Source: Brasilonema sennae CENA114 | GTDB lineage: Bacteria; Cyanobacteriota; Cyanobacteriia; Cyanobacteriales; Nostocaceae | NCBI RefSeq assembly: GCF_006968745.1 | Contig: NZ_CP030118.1 | Coordinates: 310,001 to 374,000 of the forward strand | Length of the DNA stretch: 64,000 bases | Direction of reading: 5' to 3' | Shown here: one piece after another, positions 52,720-61,961 of the stretch | Position numbering within the stretch: position 1 is the stretch's first letter | Layout of the letters: each line of letters starts with the position of its first letter | Translations under genes and position numbers: made by a program | Notes under the pieces: generated by a model | Told to the model about the DNA's origin: nothing | Database searches by the model: none | Seen by the model: only the letters and a program-made list of their open reading frames with translations

Positions 52720-55548
52720 TTATCGCCTGCCTTGACAGGCAACAAATTGATTCAACCGATTCTGCACTGTTGGATCAGGGGTGTCGGCAACCAGGAAGAT
52801 TTCTCCAGCAGGAGTGATTCGCCATCCGGTGGCTTCGATGATCGGGGTGTCAGGAAGTTTTGAATTTTGAGTTTTGAATTTTGAGTTGAAGGATTCTTCG
52901 TGTCTGCGTGTCTGTGTGTTTCTTTCGGTTGAGCGCTCACGCCGAAGCCCGTGTCCTCCTCTGCTGTCTACCTGCTGACCCACAACCAGCCTGCGCCGAT
53001 CGCTCCACTCCGCATCATCATCTAATTGCTGTTCCGGTGTGGGCGGCAAGCCACCGCGACCTGTGATGACGAAGGAGTTACCCCGGTCAGCAGGACACCC
53101 TTGAGCAATCAACCCTGACTGATCTGCAAGCTCAGTGGGCAACGCGACTAACCCAGAGGTCGGATCAATGCCTGCGGTGATCACATCAATCGTGCCACTC
53201 AATGCAGAAGTTGCACCTGTGGCAGTAATTTCACTCAACGGGGTGGAAATCGGACTGGGACGAATACCGAAGAGGGAAAAGGCATTGATGCGGACATTAC
53301 CACCGCGAAAGTTTTCAGAGTTGGCGCTGATGTTGCTATCTTCGTTCGGCACTGCAATCAGGAAGCGGGTATCAGTGGTGATGTTGCCGCCCGGAATATT
53401 CGCTCCAGTGGCATTGGTGGTGATGTTACTGCCATTGCGGAGGAGGATGAAGGGCGATCGCACGTTGATATCGCCCCCACCCCCGTTGGTGTCTGCCCGG
53501 ATGCTGCCTTGATTATTGAGGAAGATGCGATCGGCGTCCACCAACAGATTGCCTGCACTGCCAGTACCCAAACTGCTGACGGTGACTTTTCCCTGATTTT
53601 GAATGTTGAGGGTTTCGGTACTGAGATGGATATCACCGCTGCGTCCTGTGGAGTTGGGTTCTGTGTTGGCAAACAGCCCACTGCTGGCACTAATCGTGTT
53701 AGTCAGTTCACCAAATCGAGCGACTCGATCAGCGAAGGTGGGGTCAAAGCCAGAAATATTGATTTTGTCGGTGGCATTGATGATGGTGTTGCCTGCTCGT
53801 CCACTGCTATGGGTAGTGGTAAGGAGTTTTCCACCACCGGTCAGGTTAAGGGTATTGACGTTAAGAGTAATATTACCACTATCGAACCGGTTATACGTTC
53901 GCGCAGTCAAAACTGCCCCATCTTGAATGCTCAAGGTTCCAGCGGTGATTTTAATGTTTCCTCCCTGACCATTCGCTGTGGCTGTATTGCTCGTCAACAT
54001 CCCACTCGCCAATCCAGAGTTACTAACTCCAGAAAAGTTAGCAGCATCTGCAATGACTATGATATCGCCCGCATTTCCGTTGCCCTCAGTCAGCGCCAAC
54101 AGTCCAGCACCCCCTGTCACCGACAGCGACCTAGTTCTGATGTTGATGTTGCCCGCGTTGCCGATCCCCGATTGCTCTATTGAACTGAATGCTCCAGTGG
54201 GACCCCCCAACCTAGCTACTCCATCAAAAGAGACTCCTTCACGGGCAACTATATTGATACTACCCGCATTCCCTTTTCCAATGGTGATAGCATACAGTCC
54301 AGCGCCCCCCGTCATCGAAAGCGACCCGGTCTCAATGTTGATGTCATTCCCATTGCCTACTGCTCCCCTATCTGCTGAACTAAATGCTCCACTGGAGACG
54401 AGACTGAATCCAGTGTCACCCTCCCCGGCAAAGGAAACTCGCTCACGAGCATTGATATTCACCTTGCCCGCATTCCCATTGCCATAGGTACTCGCAAACA
54501 GTTGAGAACCATTGATTAAGTAAAGTGAACCAGTCAGAATATTGATGTTGCCTGCATTGCCAGTTGCTTTGGAGTCTACGTAATTTACAAGCAGGCTGAC
54601 ATCTTTGAGGGTAACTGTCTCTGTCGCATCGATAGTCAGATTGCCAGCAGAAGCACCAACAAAGCCCAAGCCTGAGTTGATTCCCACCTGAAGAAAACTT
54701 GTCTGGTTCATCGTCAAGTTCCGAGCCGTGACGGCAATACTCCCGCCACCTCCAGCACGAACGTCTATCCGAGATCTGTTGTTGAGAGACACATCTGCCC
54801 GCACCAGATCATTGGGAAAACTCAACCGCCACTCGCCCGCCGTTTGGCTTAGCCCGACGCTTCCCAGGCCAGCAACAGCACCCAACTCGACTCGACTAGC
54901 CGGACTCACGATTCGCCCACCTTCTAACCGGATATCACCCCCGACCAGCAACAGACTTTGTGCTGCTGGTACCCGAAGCCCTGTTTCTTTATTTGCGGTT
55001 GACTGATTAATAATGGCTTGTGCTGCCAGTTGATTAAAGAAAAAAGCATTAGGATTAATAGTGAGCAATTGACTGGGTAGCGGTTTCGTCGCGTCGCTGC
55101 TGAACACTTCACCATTGGGAAAGCCGATCGCGTTCGCAGTCGTCCCCACAAACGAACCGCCAAGATTAAGTGATGCATTCGGACCAAATAAAATCCCATT
55201 GGGATTGAGCAAGAACAGATTTGCCGTCCCATTCGCTCGGATTAACCCATCAATATTGGAGACTGACCCACCTGTGACGCGGCTGAAAATGTTCTGCACG
55301 TCAACGACATTGTTAAAATAGGCAGACCCACCTGTAGGAATCGAAAATTGACTGAAGCTGTGGAACAGGTTGCCGCCTCGTCTGGCTCCGCCATCAATTT
55401 GCACGTTGGGGTTACCTGTGACTTGCGATAGCTCCCCTGCAGGCAGCGTCGCATCAGGAATCACCTGAGCCGCGATCGACTGAACGTAGAGCAATCCACT
55501 CACAATACTGCCTGTCAAAATCCATGCTTTCAAGTGCGATCGGTTCAT
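52720..55548 (-). CDS. Two-partner secretion haemagglutinin-like exoprotein (TpsA type)
   Basis: 942 aa. After a signal peptide (LTGSIVSGLLYVQSIAAQ) the TPS secretion domain follows at about 30-280: GELSQVTGNPNVQIDGGA, SGGSVSNIDGLI-type strands and NLFLLNPNGILFGPNA. The remaining part is a right-handed beta-helix of repeats with NAGNINI and GSLSMTGGA units. The C-terminus has ATGWRITPAGEIFLVA, common in cyanobacterial members. The linker at about 52857-52925 is made of simple dispersed repeats (SFNSKFKTQNSK) kept in frame. No TpsB transporter gene is in the window. Exported to the surface in relatives, adhesion or inter-cell role. Higher GC than neighbours. Confidence 0.88.
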   Translation of the reverse strand: MNRSHLKAWILTGSIVSGLLYVQSIAAQVIPDATLPAGELSQVTGNPNVQIDGGARRGGNLFHSFSQFSIPTGGSAYFNNVVDVQNIFSRVTGGSVSNIDGLIRANGTANLFLLNPNGILFGPNASLNLGGSFVGTTANAIGFPNGEVFSSDATKPLPSQLLTINPNAFFFNQLAAQAIINQSTANKETGLRVPAAQSLLLVGGDIRLEGGRIVSPASRVELGAVAGLGSVGLSQTAGEWRLSFPNDLVRADVSLNNRSRIDVRAGGGGSIAVTARNLTMNQTSFLQVGINSGLGFVGASAGNLTIDATETVTLKDVSLLVNYVDSKATGNAGNINILTGSLYLINGSQLFASTYGNGNAGKVNINARERVSFAGEGDTGFSLVSSGAFSSADRGAVGNGNDINIETGSLSMTGGAGLYAITIGKGNAGSINIVAREGVSFDGVARLGGPTGAFSSIEQSGIGNAGNINIRTRSLSVTGGAGLLALTEGNGNAGDIIVIADAANFSGVSNSGLASGMLTSNTATANGQGGNIKITAGTLSIQDGAVLTARTYNRFDSGNITLNVNTLNLTGGGKLLTTTHSSGRAGNTIINATDKINISGFDPTFADRVARFGELTNTISASSGLFANTEPNSTGRSGDIHLSTETLNIQNQGKVTVSSLGTGSAGNLLVDADRIFLNNQGSIRADTNGGGGDINVRSPFILLRNGSNITTNATGANIPGGNITTDTRFLIAVPNEDSNISANSENFRGGNVRINAFSLFGIRPSPISTPLSEITATGATSALSGTIDVITAGIDPTSGLVALPTELADQSGLIAQGCPADRGNSFVITGRGGLPPTPEQQLDDDAEWSDRRRLVVGQQVDSRGGHGLRRERSTERNTQTRRHEESFNSKFKTQNSKLPDTPIIEATGWRITPAGEIFLVADTPDPTVQNRLNQFVACQGRR
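52857..52925. repeat. In-frame TTCAAAA-type and ACACAGACACG-type repeats within tpsA-like gene
   Basis: On the coding strand: ACACAGACACGCAGACACG, then TCAAAATTCAAAACTCAAAA. Both words are usual in cyanobacterial spacers; a similar TTTGAATTTTGAATG word is at 19232. Here they encode RNTQTRRHEESFNSKFKTQ. Confidence 0.6.
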
Positions 55549-56005
55549 TTTGCTACCCTCATGCCATTGTTGCGATCAGCAGGAGAGGACAGATCTTAGT
55601 GCGATCGCTTACAGCCATTTTCATTTGCATTAACTACCCCCCACCCCCCAATCCACAAAACTGTGACTGATTCATTTGAAAAGCGCTTAAGCCAGAATAC
55701 AAGAATCGACTGCATTAGACCACACAATATAACTAAGTTAGCATGATTGCGTCAATTTGTAAGCTGTACTTTGGTTTGAACTTGGATACCAACTTTAGTT
55801 GGAGCCAGGTCGCCATTTTGAGATGGATTGCTTCATCAATCGCTTGTTGGAAAGAAATGTGAACTCCGGGTGGACGACAAGTGAGCATCAATTGCCTATA
55901 TTCAACTCATGTAAACGCAGCAATACTCTCAATGAAATTCACAGCCATTTTCATTTGCATTAACCACACCCCATTAAAGCCAATCAAAAAATTGAGGTAA
56001 AACCA
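55549..56005. promoter_or_regulatory. Divergent spacer with repeats, second copy of the CCAACTTTAGTTGG region
   Basis: Holds two direct copies of a 24-bp word (55611-55634 and 55941-55964, beginning ACAGCCATTTTCATTTGC) and the diverged copy (55783-55935) of the region after the hybrid kinase, with CCAACTTTAGTTGG at 55789-55802. Promoters for the minus-strand haemagglutinin and the plus-strand small ORF and dps should be here. The paired CCAACT/AGTTGG is a candidate operator. Confidence 0.45.
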
Positions 56006-56119
56006 ATGTCTCAAACTCTACGGACTCAATTTAATTCTATTGTTTCAATGGATGAATATCGCCGACAGAATAGTTTTGATCTGCCTCAATCTCAATTGAA
56101 GCAGCAAGCACTGCTGTGA
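56006..56119 (+). CDS. Possible small ORF (37 aa) before dps
   Basis: ATG 56006 preceded by TTGAGGTAA, encoding MSQTLRTQFNSIVSMDEYRR and ending NSFDLPQSQLKQQALL. No homologue recognised. It lies 44 bp before the dps gene and could be a leader peptide or a small stress protein. The ribosome binding site is decent; evidence otherwise is only the open frame. Confidence 0.4.
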   Translation: MSQTLRTQFNSIVSMDEYRRQNSFDLPQSQLKQQALL

Positions 56120-56163
56120 AGTAATTCGACAAATATTGAATACACAATCAAGGAAATCTAATT

Positions 56164-56754
56164 ATGCCCACTCAAAATACAGGCAAAATCACTCAAGTCG
56201 ATCCCAGTCAACCCTTGCTGCATCAGCATGGATATGAAATTCAGCAGTACGGTACTCTCCGCGATCTGCCAATCGTTCTCAACCCCAGCGCCCGTAGCGA
56301 AAGCTGTACTTTGGTCAATCAAATTCTGGCAGATACAATCATTCTCTACCATCTCTATAAGAAACATCACTGGTTGATGCGTGGACACACGTTTTACCAA
56401 CTGCATTTGTTGCTCGATAAACATGCCAGTGAACAAATTGAGTTAATTGATGCCCTGGGTGAACGGGTACAAACACTGGGAGGTGTGGCGATCGCTGACC
56501 CGCGTCATGTGGCAGAAGTCACTAAGATTAAGCGTCCTCCCAACGGCGTTGAGGAAGTACCTGTGATGTTGTCGCGGTTACTGGAAGCCCACGAATTGCT
56601 CATTGGGGAATTGAGAGTGGCGATCAATAAAACAGCAGCGAATCAAGATAGTGGCACTAACGATTTGTTAGTGAGCCAAGTCTTGCGAACCAATGAGACG
56701 CAAGTTTGGTTTCTGGCAGAACATTTAGTGGATACACCATTGGTACGTAGTTAA
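56164..56754 (+). CDS. Dps family ferritin-like DNA-protection protein
   Basis: A 196-aa four-helix bundle subunit of the dodecameric Dps cage, which oxidises and stores iron using H2O2. The ferroxidase centre residues are present: LYHLYKKHHWLMRGHTFYQ with the conserved His pair, and LLLDKHASEQIELIDALGER with Asp/Glu. The N- and C-terminal extensions are longer than in the shortest Dps proteins. AAGGAAAT precedes the ATG. It starts the redox-gene block after a catalase-like peroxidase, which fits a peroxide-defence setting. Confidence 0.9.
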   Translation: MPTQNTGKITQVDPSQPLLHQHGYEIQQYGTLRDLPIVLNPSARSESCTLVNQILADTIILYHLYKKHHWLMRGHTFYQLHLLLDKHASEQIELIDALGERVQTLGGVAIADPRHVAEVTKIKRPPNGVEEVPVMLSRLLEAHELLIGELRVAINKTAANQDSGTNDLLVSQVLRTNETQVWFLAEHLVDTPLVRS

Positions 56755-56869
56755 ATTCAGCAGATCAGGTGTTGTAAATGAATAACTAACAGTCTTTCAG
56801 CAATCGCTTTTTAAATCAGTTCATTCTTGACTCCATTTATCCATGTAGATAACAGAGGAAGAGAACTTT

Positions 56870-58447
56870 ATGACTAATTATGACTACATTGTAATCGGTG
56901 CAGGGTCGGCAGGTTGTGTGGTTGCCAATCGTCTAACCGAAGACTGCGACACAACTGTGTTACTCCTCGAAGCGGGCAACCCAGCTACAAAACCAGAAAT
57001 TCAAATTCCGGCGCAATGCTTTAGTCTCATCGGCTCTGAAGTGGATTGGGGTTACGTTTCTGAGCCGGAACCCTACCTGAAGGGTCGCAAAATGTTTTGT
57101 TCCCGTGGCAAAGTCTTGGGCGGCAGCAGTTCGATTAATTTCATGATGTATATCCGGGGCAATCCTCAAGACTACGATCGCTGGCAGGAATTAGGAAATC
57201 CCGGTTGGTCGTACCTTGATTTATTGCCCTATTTCAAGAAATCGGAACACCAGCAGCGAGGCGCGTCGGAATTTCACGGGGTTGATGGGGAATTGAGCGT
57301 TACCGATTTGATGTCCCCTGCTGTGGTCTCCCAACGCTTTGTAGATGCCTGTGTGTCAAAGGGATACAACTACAATCCTGATTTTAATGGTGTACAGCAA
57401 GAAGGGGTAGGACTTTATCAATTGACGGTTAAGGATGGTAAACGGCACAGTGCAGCCGCTGCTTTTCTTCTACCCATTTTCCATCGTCCCAATTTGACAG
57501 TAGTGACAGGGGCATTAGTGACAAAATTGCTGGTTGAGGGCACTCGCTGTGTTGGAGTGGAATATCTGCATGAAGGTACGCTTCACCAGGTGAGAGTCAA
57601 CCAGGAAGTGATTTTAAGCGCAGGTGCGTTTGATTCGCCCAAACTACTAATGCTTTCTGGAATTGGTACTGCCGAACACCTGCAAGCGATGGGAATTTCT
57701 GTCGTTGCAGATTTGCCGGGTGTCGGTCAAAACCTTCAGGATCACATTCTCACTTGTGTCGTTCAAGAAGCTACTCAAGATATACACCCTGCCATCACCA
57801 GTAATGGAATCGAAGCCGGATTATTTTTGCATAGCAAGGGGAATGTGGAGACCGCACCCGATTTGCAGTTCTTCTTCGGCCCGATTCAATTCTTGTCACC
57901 TGGTTATACCCCTGCTGATTTTGGATTTACGGGTGCTGTCTGTCTTACCCGTCTCGAAAATATTGGCAGCGTTAGTTTGCGATCGCCTGACCCCAAAGAT
58001 CCACCAACCATTCGGATGAATTATCTACAAAGTCAAGCCGATGTACAAAAGTTGGTTGAGGGAGTTAAATTAATCCGCCAATTGTTTCAGAGCAATGCCT
58101 TCGATGATTTTCGTGGTGAGGAGATTGCTCCGGGTTCCCACGTTCAGAGTGATGCAGCACTCGAAGCTTACATTCGGGACACTTGCAGCACTGTATGGCA
58201 TCCGGTTGGCACTTGCAAAATGGGCATTGACTCAATGGCAGTGGTCGATCCTCAACTACGAGTACACGGAATTCAAGGCCTTCGTGTTGTTGATGCATCA
58301 ATCATGCCAACAATCACTACAGGCAATACAAATGCACCCACTATCATGATTGCTGAGAAGGCAGCAGATTCAATTAAAGCGGAGCGTACCTCGCAAAGTG
58401 TTCCCAACAAGCTTAATGTTCAAAATTTGGCTCAATTATCTATCTAG
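56870..58447 (+). CDS. GMC family FAD oxidoreductase (choline dehydrogenase-like)
   Basis: 525 aa. The FAD-binding N-terminus IVIGAGSAGCVVANRL, the second GMC signature in GKVLGGSSSINFMMYIRG, GAFDSPKLLMLSGIG, and the active-site CSTVWHPVGTCKMG with catalytic His, then DASIMPTITTGNTNAPTIMI, are all present. Relatives oxidise primary alcohols (choline, alkanols, sugars), passing electrons to quinone or oxygen. Substrate unknown. No signal peptide. AGAGGAAGAG upstream is a good ribosome binding site. It heads a series of small-molecule enzymes transcribed in the same direction. Confidence 0.9.
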   Translation: MTNYDYIVIGAGSAGCVVANRLTEDCDTTVLLLEAGNPATKPEIQIPAQCFSLIGSEVDWGYVSEPEPYLKGRKMFCSRGKVLGGSSSINFMMYIRGNPQDYDRWQELGNPGWSYLDLLPYFKKSEHQQRGASEFHGVDGELSVTDLMSPAVVSQRFVDACVSKGYNYNPDFNGVQQEGVGLYQLTVKDGKRHSAAAAFLLPIFHRPNLTVVTGALVTKLLVEGTRCVGVEYLHEGTLHQVRVNQEVILSAGAFDSPKLLMLSGIGTAEHLQAMGISVVADLPGVGQNLQDHILTCVVQEATQDIHPAITSNGIEAGLFLHSKGNVETAPDLQFFFGPIQFLSPGYTPADFGFTGAVCLTRLENIGSVSLRSPDPKDPPTIRMNYLQSQADVQKLVEGVKLIRQLFQSNAFDDFRGEEIAPGSHVQSDAALEAYIRDTCSTVWHPVGTCKMGIDSMAVVDPQLRVHGIQGLRVVDASIMPTITTGNTNAPTIMIAEKAADSIKAERTSQSVPNKLNVQNLAQLSI

Positions 58448-58528
58448 AAACGGCATGAACGCCTGCTTTATCTGAGCCGCAAGCTTGAGCGTTCGTAACA
58501 CAATTCATTCATTAGAAGGAGTACTTCC

Positions 58529-58960
58529 ATGACACAATCATTCTGGCTTCTTGGTACCTACCTCACTATTCTCGCCGATCACACCACGACTGACGGTAAA
58601 TATGACCTGATTGAGGGCTATTTCCCTCCTGGTACGCAGACTCCACCCCATCGCCATACACGCTATTCCGAACAAATTTATGTGCTGGAAGGAGAGTTGA
58701 CTGCCTGGGTTAATAAGAATAAGGTTGTGCTAAGCGCAGGTGAAAGTGTCTTCATTCCGATAGGCACACCCCATGTTGTTGCTGCACTCAGCGATAAACC
58801 ATCTCGCGGGTTAACCGTTTCTGTACCCAGTGGCTTTGCTCAACTAATTGAAGCAACAGGGACGCTAAACGAGAATGAGGCACCTGACATAGCATTGTTC
58901 AATCGCATCTCTAGCGAAATTGGCGACGAAATTCTGGGTGCACCTGGAGATCTCCCTTAG
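58529..58960 (+). CDS. Cupin domain protein
   Basis: A 143-aa single-domain cupin. The metal-binding motifs are TPPHRHTRYSEQIYVLEGEL (His, His, Glu) and PIGTPHVVAALSDK (His). Such small cupins are dioxygenases, isomerases or sugar/hormone-binding proteins; no substrate can be told. AGAAGGAGTAC precedes the ATG. It follows the GMC gene by 81 bp. Confidence 0.85.
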   Translation: MTQSFWLLGTYLTILADHTTTDGKYDLIEGYFPPGTQTPPHRHTRYSEQIYVLEGELTAWVNKNKVVLSAGESVFIPIGTPHVVAALSDKPSRGLTVSVPSGFAQLIEATGTLNENEAPDIALFNRISSEIGDEILGAPGDLP

Positions 58961-59263
58961 AGGGTGTTATGAACTTCTATAGAACCTAGTCTAGAAGGGA
59001 AGTTCGGCCCTCGTTGTGATTTTCGAGGAATGGTTGGAACTGGCTCACCGAAGAGGCAGAGGGCAAGGGGACTGAGCTATTCCCCTCTGCATCTCGCGTT
59101 GCGGAACATGGGTATCAAGCCCCGTCCTTCTAAGAGGCTTGGCTCTTTCGGAGTACAAGCTCCGTCTCAGCCTCTCCCCCCTGCTCCCTGCTCCCCTGCC
59201 TCTTTTGACACCTTCTATGCCGCTTGAAAACTGGTCTATCACTTAAAAGGAAAACTCAAAACT
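58961..59263. other. Spacer with dispersed repeat words
   Basis: Contains a CCCCTGCTCCCTGCTCCCCTG-like tract and AAGAGGCAGAGGGCAAGGGG words typical of degenerate cyanobacterial spacers, with partially complementary GGGGACTGAGC and CCCCTCTG. No gene. Confidence 0.4.
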
Positions 59264-59782
59264 ATGAATTCACAAGCAGCTCAAACCACCACTACTGCTG
59301 ACGAGTCGGCAATCCGTGCTTTCCATCGCCAGATGATTGATGCTTGGAATCGAGGTAGCGGCGAAGGCTTCGCTGCCCCGTTCAGTGAAACTGCCGATTT
59401 CCTCACGTTCGAGGGCACGCATCTCAAGGGACGAAAAGAAATCGCTGCATTTCATCAGCAAGCGTTCGACACAGTTGTCAAAGGAACACGCCTGGAGGGT
59501 GAGGTGAATTTTGTCCGCTTCGTGAACTCGCAACTCGCGCTCATGCATGTATTTATCAGGGTAATACTGCCCGGAGAAACTGAAAGTTCACCGTCACGAG
59601 ATTCGCTGCCGCTATACGTCGTCACAAAACGCGACGAAGGTTGGCAGATCGAAGGGTTACTCAATACCCGGAAGTTAACGCTAGAACGTCAATTCTTCTT
59701 AGACGACTTTGACTCACTGAGCGCAGAGGCTCAACGTCAAGTGACCGACCTCGTTTCAGGTCTCAAGCATCAGGTGAAATGA
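59264..59782 (+). CDS. SnoaL-like (SgcJ/EcaC, DUF4440-type) protein
   Basis: 172 aa with the NTF2-like/SnoaL pattern: AIRAFHRQMIDAWNRGSGEG, FAAPFSETADFLTFEGTHL, KGRKEIAAFHQQAFD, and a closing VVTKRDEGWQIEGLLNTRKL. These small alpha+beta barrels bind hydrophobic ligands, some being isomerases or cyclases. An ATG with AAGGAAAA upstream. GC is higher than in nearby spacers. Confidence 0.8.
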   Translation: MNSQAAQTTTTADESAIRAFHRQMIDAWNRGSGEGFAAPFSETADFLTFEGTHLKGRKEIAAFHQQAFDTVVKGTRLEGEVNFVRFVNSQLALMHVFIRVILPGETESSPSRDSLPLYVVTKRDEGWQIEGLLNTRKLTLERQFFLDDFDSLSAEAQRQVTDLVSGLKHQVK

Positions 59783-59960
59783 TTTCGACGGTGCAGATAG
59801 TAATGCAAGCTCAGATGCCCTATACCGTTTTGCGCGATGTGTTTTAACTCATCCAACAATGACTGAAGGGTTAAATCTGCTGTTCTCAAAGCTGTCATGC
59901 AACAGAACCGATAACACTTCAATGGTTCACACAAATCCAGAATCCCCATCAGATTAACCT

Positions 59961-60710
59961 ATGAAAAAACTAGAAAGAAAAGTTGCTCTAATCACAGGTG
60001 GCAATAGTGGTATCGGTCTTGCCACTGCCAAACAGTTTGTTGCCGAAGGTGCCTATGTTTACATCACGGGTCGTCGCCAAGTCGAGCTGGATGCTGCTGT
60101 AGAAGCCATCGGTAAAAATGTTACGGCTGTGCAGAGCGATGTTTCTAATCTGGCAGACCTCGATCGTCTGTTTGCCACCATTAAGCAAGAGCAAGGACAC
60201 CTCGATATTATCTTCGCTAATGCTGGCGGTGGACAAATTGCCCCACTTGGAGCAATCACTGAGGAACACTTTGACAAAACATTCAACATAAACGTCAAAG
60301 GTCTGCTTTTCACCGTGCAGAAGGCATTGCCTTTGTTGCCAGAGGGGGCTTCGATTGTCCTCAATGCTTCGACTACTTCTATCAAGGGCACCCCAGCGTT
60401 CAGCGTTTACAGCGCCACCAAAGCCGCTGTGCGATCGTTTGCACGTAACTGGATACTCGACCTCAAAGAGCGCAAGATTCGTGTCAATGCCATCAGCCCT
60501 GGTGTCGTGCCTACTCCTGGCTACAATCTCATGGGACTGAGCGAGGAGCAGGTGCAGGGATTTGTAGCAAGTCAGGCTGACAATATCCCCCTTGGGCGGG
60601 TGGGCAGGCCAGACGAGATTGCTAAAGCTGTCGTCTTCCTTGCATCCGATGACAGCAGCTTTGTCAATGGCATCGAACTCTTCGTCGATGGGGGCATGGC
60701 GCAGATTTGA
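59961..60710 (+). CDS. SDR family oxidoreductase
   Basis: A 249-aa classical short-chain dehydrogenase. The cofactor site [15 protein letters not shown], the NAG motif in [11 protein letters not shown], the catalytic Ser in LNASTTS, YSATK (Tyr, Lys), and the C-terminal [16 protein letters not shown] are intact. Glucose-1-dehydrogenase-like names are common but not substantiated. NADP preference is suggested by the Arg-Arg after strand 2 (TGRRQVELD). A partial second copy of its 3' end exists at 61785-61913. Confidence 0.9.
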   Translation: MKKLERKVALITGGNSGIGLATAKQFVAEGAYVYITGRRQVELDAAVEAIGKNVTAVQSDVSNLADLDRLFATIKQEQGHLDIIFANAGGGQIAPLGAITEEHFDKTFNINVKGLLFTVQKALPLLPEGASIVLNASTTSIKGTPAFSVYSATKAAVRSFARNWILDLKERKIRVNAISPGVVPTPGYNLMGLSEEQVQGFVASQADNIPLGRVGRPDEIAKAVVFLASDDSSFVNGIELFVDGGMAQI

Positions 60711-61070
60711 AGCGTCTCAACTTTGCCCGACGAACTATGCTACATTGCCAGACTGGATATTAACGAAGGAGGAACTGAAATGGCCGCGAACAATGAACAA
60801 GCAATTTGCCACCTCTACCACGTGGCAGAAGCTGAGTACGAGGATCTGAAGGCTTTTGGTCATATCTCGGTTTAATACCCAGAGGACATGGGTGCATTAT
60901 TTGGGCAATAATTCCGGGCAAAGTTAACAGTTCTAGACTTTGGCAATGGTACAACTCTGTATTCTCGTTACTACCAAGGCAAGCGTGAAGTTCACACCCC
61001 CTATCCCACGGGTGTAGAAGTTCTCATCCATATCAAACTAAGTTTAGTACTAAACAGCAGTGTCAGTTTT
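60711..61070. other. Spacer of about 360 bp
   Basis: No supported gene. A 31-codon open stretch from ATG 60781 (MAANNEQAICHLYHVAEAEY) with AAGGAGGAA upstream could be a short or decayed gene; its strong ribosome binding site (60766-60774) is notable, but nothing recognisable follows. Confidence 0.35.
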
Positions 61071-61748
61071 ATGTTTGAACAACAACCTCAAAATTTACAA
61101 CTTCATGTCCAACAGTTAGCTAACGAAGCACTAGAAAAAGCAGAGCCATCAGCTTGGTTTGAAGTTTTGTATGCCGAAGCTCAAGGCGACACAACACAAA
61201 TTCCTTGGGCTAAGTTAGCTCCACATCCTTATCTTTTAGAATGGTTGACGAATCATCAACAGTTTGTTAACGGTCAAAAGGCATTAATCATCGGTTGTGG
61301 TTTAGGGGATGATGCCGAAGCTTTAGCTCATCTGGGATTTGAGGTAACTGCTTTTGATATTTCTCCAACTGCGATCGCTTGGTGTCAGCAACGATTTCCT
61401 GATTCTTTGGTCAACTATGTAGTTGCAGATTTATTCGCAGTTCCCGCACAATGGCATCAAGCCTTTGACTTTGTGTTTGAGTGCCGTAACATTCAAGCTT
61501 TGCCGCTAAATGTGCGCTCTGGGGCTATTTCTTCAGTTGCCTCTTTTGTAGCTCCCGGTGGCACACTTTTGCTGATTACCCATGTTCGGGATACAGAAGC
61601 AGAACCAAGTGGCCCACCTTGGGCATTATCAGACTCAGAACTGGAACGGTTTGAAAGTTTAGGATTACAACAAGTAGAAAAGGTATTATACCAAGAGTCT
61701 GAGCAATTTGATGTTAAGCAAGTGCGGATCGAATATCAAAGATCATAA
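61071..61748 (+). CDS. SAM-dependent methyltransferase (thiopurine methyltransferase-like)
   Basis: 225 aa. A class I methyltransferase with motif I LIIGCGLGDDAEALAHLGF and the following acidic residue in VTAFDISPTAIAW, plus FDFVFECRNIQALP and RSGAISSVASFVAPGG. The small-molecule TPMT/tellurite-type group fits the size. Substrate unknown; detoxification of thiols, halides or metalloids is the family theme. Visible codon use is typical of the host, unlike some neighbours. No clear ribosome binding site. Confidence 0.82.
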   Translation: MFEQQPQNLQLHVQQLANEALEKAEPSAWFEVLYAEAQGDTTQIPWAKLAPHPYLLEWLTNHQQFVNGQKALIIGCGLGDDAEALAHLGFEVTAFDISPTAIAWCQQRFPDSLVNYVVADLFAVPAQWHQAFDFVFECRNIQALPLNVRSGAISSVASFVAPGGTLLLITHVRDTEAEPSGPPWALSDSELERFESLGLQQVEKVLYQESEQFDVKQVRIEYQRS

Positions 61749-61784
61749 TTGGCTTAGTTTCAGTTGGGGGAGATAATTAACTGC

Positions 61785-61913
61785 GCCATCCCACTCTTGA
61801 GAGTCGGCACACCCGATGAGATTGCCAAAGCCGTTGTCTTTCTCGCTTCAGCCGACAGTAGCTTTGTGAACGGCATTGAGTTGTTTGTCGATGGAGGTAT
61901 GGCACAGATTTGA
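61785..61913 (+). pseudogene. Orphan 3' end of an SDR gene
   Basis: Encodes [19 protein letters not shown], then [18 protein letters not shown] and a stop. This matches the last 42 codons of the SDR gene at 59961 at protein level, with about five changes, and shows many silent differences. There is no start or cofactor site. It is a fragment of a second SDR gene, probably left after a recombination between paralogues that brought in the methyltransferase gene. Confidence 0.8.
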
Positions 61914-61961
61914 AGTGCCCTAAAAATATCTATCACCAAAACCGTTGAGGAGTTCGGTGCT

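Noticed and set aside
53135..55321. Open frames opposite the haemagglutinin gene (for example 53509-54183 and 53978-54487 on the plus strand)
   Set aside because: They mirror the repeats of the beta-helix gene, with no own ribosome binding sites or recognisable domains.
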